Of a DNA stretch of 64,000 bases, positions 26,245-35,834 are shown in pieces (positions within the stretch are counted from its first letter, which is position 1; each line of letters begins with the position of its first letter). A model generated the notes under the pieces. It had not been told where the DNA came from. It searched no databases and saw nothing but the letters and a program-made list of their open reading frames with translations. The position numbers and the translations under genes are program-made. Origin of the DNA: Marixanthomonas spongiae (GTDB lineage Bacteria > Bacteroidota > Bacteroidia > Flavobacteriales > Flavobacteriaceae); assembly GCF_003095375.1 (NCBI RefSeq), contig NZ_QEHR01000009.1, forward strand, positions 1-64,000. Reading direction: 5' to 3'.

Positions 26245-27303
26245 TTATACTTTATAAAGAATGGCGTTGATGTTCATTCCCGCGCCCACACTGGCAAAAA
26301 GGACGATATCGCCTTTGTTGAGTTCGTGGACTTCCATAGCGCCGTTTTTCACTAGATCGAACAAGGTGGGAATGGTTGCCACGCTGGAATTCCCCAGTTT
26401 GTTGATGCTCATGGGCATAATGTTTTCTGGCGGTGTTTTTCCGTACAACTTATAAAACCGTTTGATGATGGCTTCGTCCATTTTTTCGTTGGCCTGGTGA
26501 ATGAACACTTTTTTAAGATCTTTTATGTCAACATTGCCTTCATCCAAACATGTTTTCATGGCTTCCGGTACGTTGTTCAGGGCAAATTCGTAAATTTTAC
26601 GACCGTACATTTTAATGTAGCGGCGGGCGTCGCTCAGTTCTTGGTTGTTGCTTTCGCCAAAAAAGATGAAATGAGCTTCGTCTAAGGCATAGGTTGCGCT
26701 GTTGTGGGAAATAATGCCCGAACCGCCATCGGTTTTTTCAACTACGGTCGCTCCGGCACCGTCGCTGTAAATCATCGAGTCGCGGTCGTGCTGGTCCACT
26801 ACACGAGACAAGGCTTCTGCACCGATGACCAAACATTTATTGGCAATACCGCTGTTAATAAAGGCATGAGCCTGTATCATCCCCTGTATCCAGCCAGGGC
26901 AGCCAAATAAGACATCGTATGCTACACATTTTGGGTTTTTTATTTTCAGCAAATGTTTAACGCGCGACCCAATACTCGGTACGGTATCGCTTTGGTGATC
27001 GCCGTGCTTTACATCGCCATAATTGTGGGCAACGATAATGTAATCCAGTTCTTCTTTGTCAATTCCCGAATCTTCAATGGCTTTTTTCGCTGCAAAATAA
27101 GCAATGTCTGAAGTGGTAAGGTCGTTTTCTATGTACCGTCGTTCCGAAATACCCGTAATGGCTTCAAACTTTTCAATAATCACTGCGTTTTCATGACCAA
27201 AGCGTGAACCGTCCTCATTATAAAAACTGTGGTTTTCAAATTGGTCATTGGGTGCTATCCCACTTGGAATATAGCTGCCTACGCCTGTTATTTTTGTCTT
27301 CAT
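26245..27303 (-). CDS. 3-oxoacyl-ACP synthase III family protein
   Basis: The 352-aa thiolase-fold enzyme has the KAS III catalytic triad: Cys135 in LFGCPGW, His in FIHQANEKM (about residue 265), and Asn in KLGNSSVATIPT. It is longer than E. coli FabH (317 aa), and the GDVKHGDHQSDTVPS insert is typical of a Bacteroidota KAS III subgroup rather than housekeeping FabH. It probably starts a specialised fatty-acyl chain. A methyltransferase gene follows closely. Confidence 0.88.
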   Translation of the reverse strand: MKTKITGVGSYIPSGIAPNDQFENHSFYNEDGSRFGHENAVIIEKFEAITGISERRYIENDLTTSDIAYFAAKKAIEDSGIDKEELDYIIVAHNYGDVKHGDHQSDTVPSIGSRVKHLLKIKNPKCVAYDVLFGCPGWIQGMIQAHAFINSGIANKCLVIGAEALSRVVDQHDRDSMIYSDGAGATVVEKTDGGSGIISHNSATYALDEAHFIFFGESNNQELSDARRYIKMYGRKIYEFALNNVPEAMKTCLDEGNVDIKDLKKVFIHQANEKMDEAIIKRFYKLYGKTPPENIMPMSINKLGNSSVATIPTLFDLVKNGAMEVHELNKGDIVLFASVGAGMNINAILYKV

Positions 27304-27415
27304 TGCGCTGTTTCTTTATGTATTGAAAAAACTTTAGATTCTTTTAAAATGGTGCAATTTTCAAACCAAGAAATCCATCAAGCCATTAAAATACCAATTT
27401 TTTGTTAAAATATCG

Positions 27416-30268
27416 TTATGCTTCTTCCATAAACGCCTCAATAGGTTCGCAGGTGCAAACCAGGTTGCGGTCGCCATACGCTTCGTCCACACGTCTAACG
27501 GTAGGCCAAAATTTGTTTTCTCCAACATAAGCCAACGGATAAGCGGCTTCTTTTCTGCTGTATGGAAAGTCCCAAACGTCATCCGTGAGCATTCTCAAGG
27601 TATGGGGTGCGTTTTTAAGCACATTGTTAGTGTTTTCTTTTGAAACGGAATCGATTTCCATTCTAATGGCGATCATTGCATCGCAAAAACGGTCCAGTTC
27701 TTCTTTGCTTTCGCTTTCGGTGGGCTCTATCATAAGGGTTCCCGTTACCGGAAAGGAGACCGTAGGCGAGTGGAAACCGTAATCGATCAACCGCTTGGCG
27801 ATATCGGTAACCTCTACTCCGTGTTCCTTAAACGGACGGCAATCGACAATCAATTCGTGGGCTGCCCGGTTGCGTTCGCCACTGTACAAGGTTTCGTAAT
27901 GGCCTTTTAGGCGTTCTTTGATATAATTGGCGTTCAAGATGGCAAATTGGGTGGCCCGTTTTAAACCGCTTACCCCAAGCATCCTGATGTATGCATAAGA
28001 GATCAAGCAGACCAAGGAACTGCCAAAAGGTGCGGCTGAAATGGCCGAGATGCCTTTTTCACCTCCTGTTTTTACAATGGGGTTGGTAGGCAAAAAGGGC
28101 ACCAGTTGTTTGGCAACACAAATTGGACCAACACCCGGCCCACCGCCTCCATGAGGGATGGAGAATGTTTTGTGAAGGTTGAGGTGACATACATCTGCAC
28201 CAATATTACCCGGATTGGTCAAGCCTACCTGGGCATTCATATTGGCACCGTCCATATATACTTGCCCGCCGTATTGGTGAATGATACTGGTAATTTCTTT
28301 AATGGCAGATTCATAAACTCCGTGTGTTGACGGATAGGTTACCATCAAAGCAGCCAAATTGTCTTTGTGCTTTTCGGCTTTTTCACGAAGGTCGTCCACA
28401 TCAATATTACCATTGTCGCCTGCTTTGGTCACGACTACTTTCATTCCGGCCATCACCGCACTTGCTGGGTTGGTACCGTGTGCGGAAGAAGGGATCAAAC
28501 AAATATTTCTGTTTGCCTCGCCACGGGATTCGTGATAAGCACGGATGACCATCAAGCCCGCATATTCGCCCTGTGCGCCAGAATTGGGCTGTAGCGATGT
28601 TGCAGCAAAGCCAGTGATTTCGGTTAATTGATCTTCCAGTTTTTTCAATACCTGTTGGTAGCCTTCAGCTTGTTCAATTGGCACGAACGGGTGGATGTTT
28701 CCCCACTGTGGGTCGCTCAGCGGAAGCATTTCGGCAGCGGCGTTCAGCTTCATGGTGCAAGAACCCAATGGAATCATGGAATGGTTCAATGATAAATCCT
28801 TGCGCTCCAATTTTTTAATGTAGCGCATCAACTCGGTTTCGCTGTGGTAGCTGTTGAACACTTCGTTGGTAAGGAATTTTGTTTTTCTGGCTGCTTCGGC
28901 AGGGATGGCGTTGCCTTTTATGATTTCTGAAACCTTAATCACTTTTTTATTGGTTGCTTCAACAAAGACGGCCACTATTTTATTGAGGTCTTTTAAAGTT
29001 GTTGTTTCGTTAACGGCAATCGATACCGTCTCTTCATCAGGGTAGTAGAAGTTGATGTTCTTGGCCTCGGCAATGTACTTTATTTTGGTCGCATCGGTTT
29101 TTATGGCGATGGTGTCAAAATACGTGTCGTTCATTTGGTACAGCCCTAATTCTTCCAGCGCATTGGCAAGGGTCGCCGTGGTGTTGTGTACTTTGTCGGC
29201 TATATCTTGCAAGCCTTCGGGGCCATTGTAAACTGCATACATTCCGGCCATAACAGCCAAAAGTACTTGTGCTGTACAAATATTTGAAGTGGCGCGGTCG
29301 CGTTTAATGTGTTGTTCGCGGGTCTGTAATGCCATGCGCAGGGCACGGTTGCCATCAAGGTCTTTGGTCACGCCAATAATACGGCCGGGGATGTGGCGTT
29401 TAAATTCTTCACGGGTGGCAAAATAGGCAGCGTGAGGACCTCCGTAGCCTAGAGGGATGCCAAAACGTTGGGTAGTGCCTACCACCACATCGGCACCAAA
29501 TTGTCCGGGGGCTTCCAGTTTTACCAAACTTAAAATATCGGCTGCAACAGCTACTTTTATATTCGAGTGGTTTGCTTGTGCGATAAAGTCTTTAAAGCTG
29601 TGCACGTTTCCAGTACGTCCCGGGTATTGTAAGAGCACCCCATAAAATCCTTCGGAAAAATCGAACTCTTTGTGGTTGCCCACCACGATTTCCACGCCTA
29701 TGGGAAGGGCTCGTGTTTTCAATACGGATAAGGTTTGTGGGAGCACTTCTTCAGAAACAAAAAACTTCACGGCATTGTTTTTCTTTTGTTCCCTGCTGCG
29801 AACGGCAAACAAAAGCGACATAGCTTCTGCGGCAGCGGTAGATTCGTCCAACAACGAGGCATTGGCCAGCTCCATTCCGGTAAGGTCGCTTACCATAGTC
29901 TGGAAGTTGAGCAGGGCTTCTAACCGGCCTTGGGCAATTTCGGCTTGATACGGTGTGTAGGCTGTGTACCAACCCGGATTTTCCAGAATGTTCCTTTGAA
30001 TTACGGGAGGAATATTGGTAGGATAATAGCCCAACCCAATATAGGTTTTGAACACTTTGTTTTTCTCGGCCATTTCGGTAATGTGTTCCAAATATTCTTG
30101 CTCGGTCATGGCAACGTCGAGATCGAGGTCTCTTTTCATGATAATGTCATCGGGGACCGTCTCGAACATAAGTTGATCAAGGGATTCAACACCAATGGTT
30201 TTGAGCATTTCGGGGAGGTCACTTCTTCTAGGACCAATATGTCTTAGGGCAAAAGAATCTGTGTTCAT
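27416..30268 (-). CDS. gcvP: Glycine dehydrogenase (decarboxylating), P-protein
   Basis: The 950-aa full-length P-protein of the glycine cleavage system decarboxylates glycine on pyridoxal phosphate and loads H-protein. The N-terminal part has RHIGPR and PSLLDESTAAAEAM-like blocks. The PLP lysine is in HLNLHKTFSIPHGGGGPG near residue 700. I chose ATG 30268 (MNTDSFALRHIGP); ATG 30277 is also possible, and the longer upstream frame is not supported. The gene stands alone. Confidence 0.95.
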   Translation of the reverse strand: MNTDSFALRHIGPRRSDLPEMLKTIGVESLDQLMFETVPDDIIMKRDLDLDVAMTEQEYLEHITEMAEKNKVFKTYIGLGYYPTNIPPVIQRNILENPGWYTAYTPYQAEIAQGRLEALLNFQTMVSDLTGMELANASLLDESTAAAEAMSLLFAVRSREQKKNNAVKFFVSEEVLPQTLSVLKTRALPIGVEIVVGNHKEFDFSEGFYGVLLQYPGRTGNVHSFKDFIAQANHSNIKVAVAADILSLVKLEAPGQFGADVVVGTTQRFGIPLGYGGPHAAYFATREEFKRHIPGRIIGVTKDLDGNRALRMALQTREQHIKRDRATSNICTAQVLLAVMAGMYAVYNGPEGLQDIADKVHNTTATLANALEELGLYQMNDTYFDTIAIKTDATKIKYIAEAKNINFYYPDEETVSIAVNETTTLKDLNKIVAVFVEATNKKVIKVSEIIKGNAIPAEAARKTKFLTNEVFNSYHSETELMRYIKKLERKDLSLNHSMIPLGSCTMKLNAAAEMLPLSDPQWGNIHPFVPIEQAEGYQQVLKKLEDQLTEITGFAATSLQPNSGAQGEYAGLMVIRAYHESRGEANRNICLIPSSAHGTNPASAVMAGMKVVVTKAGDNGNIDVDDLREKAEKHKDNLAALMVTYPSTHGVYESAIKEITSIIHQYGGQVYMDGANMNAQVGLTNPGNIGADVCHLNLHKTFSIPHGGGGPGVGPICVAKQLVPFLPTNPIVKTGGEKGISAISAAPFGSSLVCLISYAYIRMLGVSGLKRATQFAILNANYIKERLKGHYETLYSGERNRAAHELIVDCRPFKEHGVEVTDIAKRLIDYGFHSPTVSFPVTGTLMIEPTESESKEELDRFCDAMIAIRMEIDSVSKENTNNVLKNAPHTLRMLTDDVWDFPYSRKEAAYPLAYVGENKFWPTVRRVDEAYGDRNLVCTCEPIEAFMEEA

Positions 30269-30313
30269 ATTGTTCATTTGAAAATTAAATCCTGACCATT
30301 TTGGCAGGCAGCG

Positions 30314-30321
30314 CAAAATTA
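30314..30321 (-). promoter_or_regulatory. -7 element of gcvP
   Basis: On the minus strand TAATTTTG matches TAnnTTTG and lies about 45 bases upstream of ATG 30268. No distinct -33 TTG was found. Confidence 0.45.
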
Positions 30322-30405
30322 CGATTTTATACACGAATTAGCGCTGTTTTTTTGGTGCTATCCCAACAATTTGTTAACCGATAGACCAACTTCAAGACAT
30401 TTGAT

Positions 30406-30413
30406 TACTTTTG
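30406..30413 (+). promoter_or_regulatory. -7 element abutting the UbiA-like gene
   Basis: TACTTTTG lies exactly 5 bases before ATG 30419. With the usual start site a few bases after the -7 element, the mRNA would be leaderless or nearly so. The same layout is seen at purK and rarA. Confidence 0.5.
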
Positions 30414-30418
30414 AAGAG

Positions 30419-31243
30419 ATGACCGCCCTAAAACGCATTTTTGAGTTTTATATAAACAGCAGTATTCACGTTGCTTTGGCCGTTATTTCGTTGGTGGCGA
30501 TCACGGTTTTGGAATACGGATTACAACTCTCAACCGCATTTTGGTTTTTTGTGTTTTTTGGTGTTATTACAGCCTACAATTTTGTAAAATATGCTCCCAT
30601 TGCCGGATTGCATCACAGAAGCCTCGCCAGTTCCTTAAAAGCCATACAGGTGTTTTCATTTATTTGTTTTGGGGCTTTGGTGTACTTTGGCCTTCAGCTT
30701 CGGCTTAAAACATTGTTGGTAACCTGTTTTTTTGGGGCCATGACCATTTTATATGCCATCCCTATTTTGAAGAAAAAAAGCCTGCGCACCGTTAAAGGAC
30801 TTAAAATCTTTGTTGTGGCGGCTGTTTGGGCCGGGGTGACGGTAATGGTACCGTTTATACAGGCCGAAATTTCTTGGACAGCTGATGTATGGATCACTTT
30901 TGTGCAACGGTTTTTCTTGGTTATCGTTTTAACCATCCCGTTTGAGATACGGGATTTGCCTTATGATGCTTCCATGTTGGGTACGTTGCCCCAAACTTTG
31001 GGGATAACGGGAACCAATACGATGGTCGCCGTTTTGGCCGGAATTGGTTTTATAATAGAAGGGTTCAAGGACGAACTGTATTTGCCTTATTCCCTAAGCT
31101 TGTTGTTTATCTGTTTGCAAGCTTCTTTTGCCGTTTTTTTTGCCAAGCGGGAACAATCCAAATATTATGCTTCCTTTTGGGTGGAAGCACTGCCAATTTT
31201 ATGGTTGGTGGTTTTTTTCTTACTGCATCATTTCTTGCCGTAA
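30419..31243 (+). CDS. UbiA-like polytopic membrane protein
   Basis: The 274-aa protein has about eight hydrophobic helices. The organisation resembles UbiA-type prenyltransferases, but the Asp-rich NDxxD and DxxxD motifs are not obvious (IRDLPYD is the nearest), so catalytic function is doubtful. An upstream start at 30371 is less likely than ATG 30419 (MTALKRIFEF). The 3' end overlaps the convergent small zinc-motif gene by 24 bases. Confidence 0.6.
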   Translation: MTALKRIFEFYINSSIHVALAVISLVAITVLEYGLQLSTAFWFFVFFGVITAYNFVKYAPIAGLHHRSLASSLKAIQVFSFICFGALVYFGLQLRLKTLLVTCFFGAMTILYAIPILKKKSLRTVKGLKIFVVAAVWAGVTVMVPFIQAEISWTADVWITFVQRFFLVIVLTIPFEIRDLPYDASMLGTLPQTLGITGTNTMVAVLAGIGFIIEGFKDELYLPYSLSLLFICLQASFAVFFAKREQSKYYASFWVEALPILWLVVFFLLHHFLP

Positions 31244-31468
31244 GCGTTTTTTTAAAAGGTGTTTCTGTTCAGCAGAGAGGGTTTGGACTTCCGATTTTTT
31301 TATGGCTTTGGTGAGCCGAGCGTTGCGGGTAGTGTGTTTCCTGCAGAGCTTGCAAAAGAAGGTGTGGATGGTGAGCAGGGTTTTTTCCCAGAGGCTTGCT
31401 TCGTTGTATTGTGCCCTGTCGCATACGTGGGCTGCTTCTTCACAATTGAAGATCATATTGAGTTTCAT
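31220..31468 (-). CDS. small protein with zinc-binding anti-sigma-like motif
   Basis: The 82-aa protein contains HTFFCKLC (His35-x3-Cys39-x2-Cys42), the signature of zinc-binding anti-sigma factors (ZAS). Further potential ligands are Cys9, His14 and Cys16. It has no transmembrane segment and a basic C-terminal tail. It starts 2 bases after the sigma-factor gene, so it is probably its co-translated regulator. Unlike classical ZAS proteins it is soluble and very short. The function is inferred from motif and position. Confidence 0.7.
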   Translation of the reverse strand: MKLNMIFNCEEAAHVCDRAQYNEASLWEKTLLTIHTFFCKLCRKHTTRNARLTKAIKKSEVQTLSAEQKHLLKKRLRQEMMQ

Positions 31469-31470
31469 TG

Positions 31471-32049
31471 TTATAACCAGTTTTTTTCGAGACAGTTAGC
31501 CATCGCTTTACGGGCGCGATGAATGATTACCCAAAGGTTAGACGGAGTAATATTGTATTCATTACAAATTGCTTCGGTGTCAAAATTATCGATTGTTTTC
31601 ATTTTGAAAATTGCTGCGTGGCGTTCGTCCAAGGTGTCTAGGCATTCTAAAATGGCAAGGCGCAACTCGTTGTTTTCCAGTTTGTCTTCGGCCGTTTTGT
31701 AATATGGGTCTTTTACGCGTTCCTCCAGCCAATCGCCTTCCATCTCGTCGTCGGTGTAGTTGATGTGTACTTCGGCTTGGCCTTTTTTGGAATTTTTCTT
31801 TCGGTAGTGGTCGATGATCTTGCGCTTTAAGATAGCGATGAGCCATGTACGTTCGCTGGCATCGCCCTTGAAGTTTTTTTTGGATTTCAATCCGGCCAAA
31901 AATGTTTCCGAAATAAGGTCTTGCGCTACAATGTGGTCGTTTACACGTACAATGGTGTAGTTGTATAGGTAATCTGAATATCGATCCACCCAAGTTTCGG
32001 GCTGCAGCGTGTGCGTGGGCATGAGTTGGTTATCTAGTGATTCTTTCAA
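31471..32049 (-). CDS. RNA polymerase sigma factor, sigma-70/ECF-like
   Basis: The 192-aa protein has region 2 (VDRYSDYLYNYTIVRVNDHIVAQDLISETF … ERTWLIAILKRKIIDHYRK) and region 4 (LDERHAAIFKMKTIDNFDTEAICNEYNITPSNLWVIIHRARK). It lacks regions 1.1 and 3, typical of ECF sigma factors. A short zinc-motif gene follows after 2 bases. It is divergent from the M28 peptidase gene. Target promoters are unknown. Confidence 0.9.
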   Translation of the reverse strand: MKESLDNQLMPTHTLQPETWVDRYSDYLYNYTIVRVNDHIVAQDLISETFLAGLKSKKNFKGDASERTWLIAILKRKIIDHYRKKNSKKGQAEVHINYTDDEMEGDWLEERVKDPYYKTAEDKLENNELRLAILECLDTLDERHAAIFKMKTIDNFDTEAICNEYNITPSNLWVIIHRARKAMANCLEKNWL

Positions 32050-32201
32050 AAATAGGAAAGTTTCAGCAGGAATACTTCTTTTTCACATTAATATAAGAGT
32101 TTTTGATGTGCTCTCCTACTTCTTAAAAAAGTATCTGTTAAATAATTTAAAAGTTAAGCACAGAAGTTTTAAGTTTATGTTTTTTAAAAAATCTATCTAC
32201 A

Positions 32202-33653
32202 ATGAAAAAAATTCTATTGCTTTTTGTTTTTACCTTGACCACTGGTGTATTTTTGGCACAAGAACAACCGTTCTATGCCACGATGGATGCCAATGATGCC
32301 GTTGAACTGCAAAAAGAACTACCCGAAGACATTCAAATTATCGCAACCAAGCGCAACCAATCTGCTGTTTTTATTTCTGAAAAAGCGGCGCACGCCATGC
32401 ACCAAAACGTGGTGACCCATGGCCCGGGGTATGTTTTTAAAGCTTCGGAAGAAAAAGCGCTACGGGCCATTGAACCTAAGAAGCCCAAAACCGAAAGACG
32501 CGTCCTTAATTTTACCATAGATCAAGATGATGCCGTTGCCGAGGCACTCGATTTGGTCAACGCTCAGAACATCGAAGACCAAATACTTGAATTGCAAGGC
32601 TACGGTACGCGGTACCACACCCGTGCCAGTGCCGAACAATCGGTGTTGGATCTCAAAGACAAGTGGGAGGCTATGGCACAAGCTGCGGGACGCAACGATG
32701 TTAGCGTACGCATAGTAAACCATGTGAATACGCCCATGCCTTCGGCTGTCATGACCATTGAAGGCGCCGAAAGCCCCGATGAGTATGTGATTATCGGTGG
32801 CCATATAGACTCTACCGCCCCAGGGGCCAACAATGACGTGGCACCCGGGGCCGATGACGATGCCTCGGGCATTTCCACAATTACAGAAGTTGTTAGGGTA
32901 TTATTTGAAACAGACTTTGTGCCTAACCGTACCGTAGAGTTTATGGCGTTTGCAGCTGAAGAAATAGGCCTTGTAGGATCTGCTGAAATAGCCGAAGAAT
33001 ACAGCAACAACAACATAAACGTACTGGCTTATGTGCAGTTTGATATGACCAATTATCCTGGATCTGCCAACGATGTGTACATTACCACAGACTCTTATAA
33101 TAGTAACGACTTAAATGCTTATTTAATTGAATTAATGGAGTATTATAACAACGTCTCCAGCGAACATGAAATTACATATGGCACTACCGCTTGTAATTAT
33201 GGATGTTCCGATCATTTTAGTTGGGCGGATAATGGTTACGAGGCCGCATTCCCTTTTGAAGCCAATTTTTCTGAAAGCAATCCGAATATTCACACGGCGG
33301 GCGATACGTATGACGTAACTGGCGATGCCTTTAAAGCTGCTAAATTTGCCAAATTGGGACTGGAGTTTATCATTGAGACCGCTAAAACGAATAATCTTTC
33401 GGTTTCTGAACTATCAAACGATAATTTGGATTTTATCGTTGCCAATAATACGCTTACCTATTCTTTAAAAAACAGCTCAGATGTGCTAGAACAAATGGCC
33501 GTTATTGATGTTTCAGGAAAACAAGTGTTGCGCGCCACCGATTTGGGCAAACAGGGAACGGTTTCGTTAGATCGTTTGTCACAAGGCTTCTATGTGGCTG
33601 TTTTTACTACCGAAACGAATAAAAAATTAACGAAGAAGTTTATTGTGAATTAA
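32202..33653 (+). CDS. Secreted M28 family aminopeptidase with T9SS sorting domain
   Basis: The 483-aa protein has a signal peptide (LLLFVFTLTTGVFLAQ) and a pro-region. The M28 catalytic domain carries zinc ligands and catalytic residues: GGHIDST, ADDDASG, AFAAEEIGLVGS, FDMTNYP, and HTAGDTYD. The CNYGCSDHFSW segment supplies a conserved Cys pair seen in leucyl-aminopeptidase-like members. The C-terminal sorting domain ends KKLTKKFIVN. It is probably exported by the T9SS and releases amino acids from peptides. Confidence 0.92.
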   Translation: MKKILLLFVFTLTTGVFLAQEQPFYATMDANDAVELQKELPEDIQIIATKRNQSAVFISEKAAHAMHQNVVTHGPGYVFKASEEKALRAIEPKKPKTERRVLNFTIDQDDAVAEALDLVNAQNIEDQILELQGYGTRYHTRASAEQSVLDLKDKWEAMAQAAGRNDVSVRIVNHVNTPMPSAVMTIEGAESPDEYVIIGGHIDSTAPGANNDVAPGADDDASGISTITEVVRVLFETDFVPNRTVEFMAFAAEEIGLVGSAEIAEEYSNNNINVLAYVQFDMTNYPGSANDVYITTDSYNSNDLNAYLIELMEYYNNVSSEHEITYGTTACNYGCSDHFSWADNGYEAAFPFEANFSESNPNIHTAGDTYDVTGDAFKAAKFAKLGLEFIIETAKTNNLSVSELSNDNLDFIVANNTLTYSLKNSSDVLEQMAVIDVSGKQVLRATDLGKQGTVSLDRLSQGFYVAVFTTETNKKLTKKFIVN

Positions 33654-33672
33654 TCGCATTGGTAGGAACAAG

Positions 33673-33803
33673 AAAAGGATGTCTAAAAAGTGAAAACATA
33701 ATCGGTTTGTCCGGACGAGCGCAGTCGAGACCTCATCAACTGTCAGGGAGTTGGAGTTCTCGACTGCGCTCGAACAGACAGCTGACTTTTTTAGACAGCC
33801 TTT
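33673..33803. repeat. nested inverted-repeat element after the M28 gene
   Basis: Outer arms AAAAGGATGTCTAAAAAGT (33673-33691) and its near complement (33783-33803) enclose a second inverted pair. The inner arms are GTCCGGACGAGCGCAGTCGA (from 33709) and TTCTCGACTGCGCTCG (from 33757). The inner arms are the same repeat that flanks the GIY-YIG gene at 35.8-36.3 kb. Both peptidase genes converge here, so the structure may also terminate transcription. Confidence 0.75.
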
Positions 33804-33809
33804 TATTAT

Positions 33810-35834
33810 TTAAATCAACCCAGCCCGTTTCAACAACGCATCCGGATTTGGTTTTTTTCCACGGAATTTAACGTACAGTTCCATGGGGTCTTGGGTGCCG
33901 CCTTGTGTTAAGATGTGGTTTTTGAACTTATTGGCTACTGTTTTATTGAAAATGCCTTCTTCTTTAAAATACGCAAAGGCATCGGCGTCCAGCACTTCGG
34001 CCCATTTGTAACTGTAATACCCAGCCGAATAGCCGCCTTGAAAGATATGGGAGAAGGATGTGCTCATACAGTTGGAAGGGACGTTAGGGTATAGTTTGGT
34101 GCCTTCAAAGGCTTCTTTTTCGTGCGCTTTTACATCTTGTATGCTAGAAGGATCAGCGCCGTGCCAGGCCATGTCGAGCATGCCAAAACTTAACTGGCGT
34201 AATGTTTTCATCCCTTCGTGAAAAGCAGCCGATTCTTTAATCTTTTTTACATATTCCATCGGGATGACCTCGCCCGTTTCATAATGTGTGGCAAACAGCT
34301 CTAATGTTTCTTTTTCATAACACCAGTTCTCCAGTATTTGGCTGGGCAATTCAACAAAATCCCAATACACGTTGGCGCCCGATAAACTTGCATACTTGGT
34401 GTTTGCCAACATACCGTGCAATGCGTGCCCAAATTCATGAAATAAAGTAGTTACTTCATTAAAAGTTAATAAAGATGGTTTACTTGCCGTGGGCTTCGTA
34501 AAATTACATACAATTGAAATATGTGGGCGTTCGTTGTTGCCGTTTTTGATTTCCTGTTGTTTGTAAACGGTCATCCAAGCACCGTTTCGTTTTCCGGCAC
34601 GTGGGTGAAAGTCAGCGTAAAAGATGGCTACCGAAGCATCATCGGCATCAGTAACGCGGTATGTTTTTACTTCTGGGTGGTATTTGTCAATATCGTTTAC
34701 TTCTTCAAAAGAGAGTCCGTATAGTTTTTCAGCCACGGTGAATACACCGTTTATTACATTCTTTAACTCAAAATAGGGTTTTAGCTTTTCGTCATCTAGA
34801 TTAAAGCGTTTCTGTTTTAATTTCTCTGCATAATACGCCCCGTCCCATTTCTGTAATTGGTCGATGCCGTCCAATTCTTTTGCGAAAGTTTCCAATTCGG
34901 CAAACTCTTTTTGGGCTGCCGGTTTTGCTTTTTGTAATAATTCATCTAAAAAAGAAGTTACTTTCTCGGGAGTTTCGGCCATGCGTTCTTCCAATACAAA
35001 GTGTGCGTGGCTGTCATACCCCAACAATTGTGCTCGTTGATAGCGAAGATTGGCAATTTGCAGCACAATCTCTTGGTTGTCTACTTCGTCATTATGAAAA
35101 GCTTTGCTGCCAAAGGCAAGGGATAATTCTTTCCGTAATTCACGATTATCCGCATACGTCATAAACGGAATATAGCTTGGGTAGGCTAAAGTGAACACCC
35201 AGCCGTCTTTCCCTTTTTCTTTGGCTGTATTGGCAGCCTCTTCTTTAGCACCATCAGGTAAACCAGACAGTTTTTCTTCGTTGGTAATGTGCAGTTCATA
35301 TTTATTGGTTTCGGCCAATACGTGTTCGCCAAATGTTAAGCTGAGTTTAGATAAATCCTGGTCTATTTTTCGAAGCGTTTCCTTTTTATCTTCGGAAAGG
35401 TTCGCCCCATTACGGGCAAAGCCTTTGTATTGTTTTTCTAGCAACATGCTCTCTTCAGCAGTAAGCGTCAAAGAATCTTTACGATCATAAACACTTTTAA
35501 CACGTTTAAACAAGGCTTCGTTAAGCAGTAAATCGTTTTTAAAGTCGGAAAGCAACGGGGAAACCTCTTGTGCTATTTTTTGAATTTCTTCATTGGTCTC
35601 GGCACTGTTGAGGTTAAAGAAAATATCTGTAACACGGTTTAATTGTTCGCCGGTGCGTTCTAATGCTTCCACTGAGTTTTCAAACGTGGGTGTCTCTTTA
35701 TTTTCGGTAATGGCGTTTATTTCGTCCTTTGTGTCTTTTATCAACTGTTTTATAGCTGGTAAAAAATGCTCGTTTTTTATTTGGGAAAACGGAGCGGTGT
35801 TAAAGGGTTGTAATAGGGGGTTTGTTTCTGTCAT
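33810..35834 (-). CDS. dcp: M3 family metallopeptidase, peptidyl-dipeptidase Dcp-like
   Basis: The 674-aa zinc peptidase has HEFGHALHG (first His at residue 466) and the downstream Glu region (ANVYWDFVELPSQILENW) of the M3A family. It lacks a signal peptide, in line with a cytoplasmic Dcp or oligopeptidase A that degrades short peptides. The start MTETNPLLQPFNTAPFSQI is typical. The 3' end of the upstream GIY-YIG gene overlaps its ATG by 4 bases. Confidence 0.92.
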   Translation of the reverse strand: MTETNPLLQPFNTAPFSQIKNEHFLPAIKQLIKDTKDEINAITENKETPTFENSVEALERTGEQLNRVTDIFFNLNSAETNEEIQKIAQEVSPLLSDFKNDLLLNEALFKRVKSVYDRKDSLTLTAEESMLLEKQYKGFARNGANLSEDKKETLRKIDQDLSKLSLTFGEHVLAETNKYELHITNEEKLSGLPDGAKEEAANTAKEKGKDGWVFTLAYPSYIPFMTYADNRELRKELSLAFGSKAFHNDEVDNQEIVLQIANLRYQRAQLLGYDSHAHFVLEERMAETPEKVTSFLDELLQKAKPAAQKEFAELETFAKELDGIDQLQKWDGAYYAEKLKQKRFNLDDEKLKPYFELKNVINGVFTVAEKLYGLSFEEVNDIDKYHPEVKTYRVTDADDASVAIFYADFHPRAGKRNGAWMTVYKQQEIKNGNNERPHISIVCNFTKPTASKPSLLTFNEVTTLFHEFGHALHGMLANTKYASLSGANVYWDFVELPSQILENWCYEKETLELFATHYETGEVIPMEYVKKIKESAAFHEGMKTLRQLSFGMLDMAWHGADPSSIQDVKAHEKEAFEGTKLYPNVPSNCMSTSFSHIFQGGYSAGYYSYKWAEVLDADAFAYFKEEGIFNKTVANKFKNHILTQGGTQDPMELYVKFRGKKPNPDALLKRAGLI

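Noticed and set aside
30269-30334. Longer GcvP start at 30334
   Set aside because: The additional residues (MYKIVILRCLPKW…) overlap the promoter element TAATTTTG and are absent from the family.
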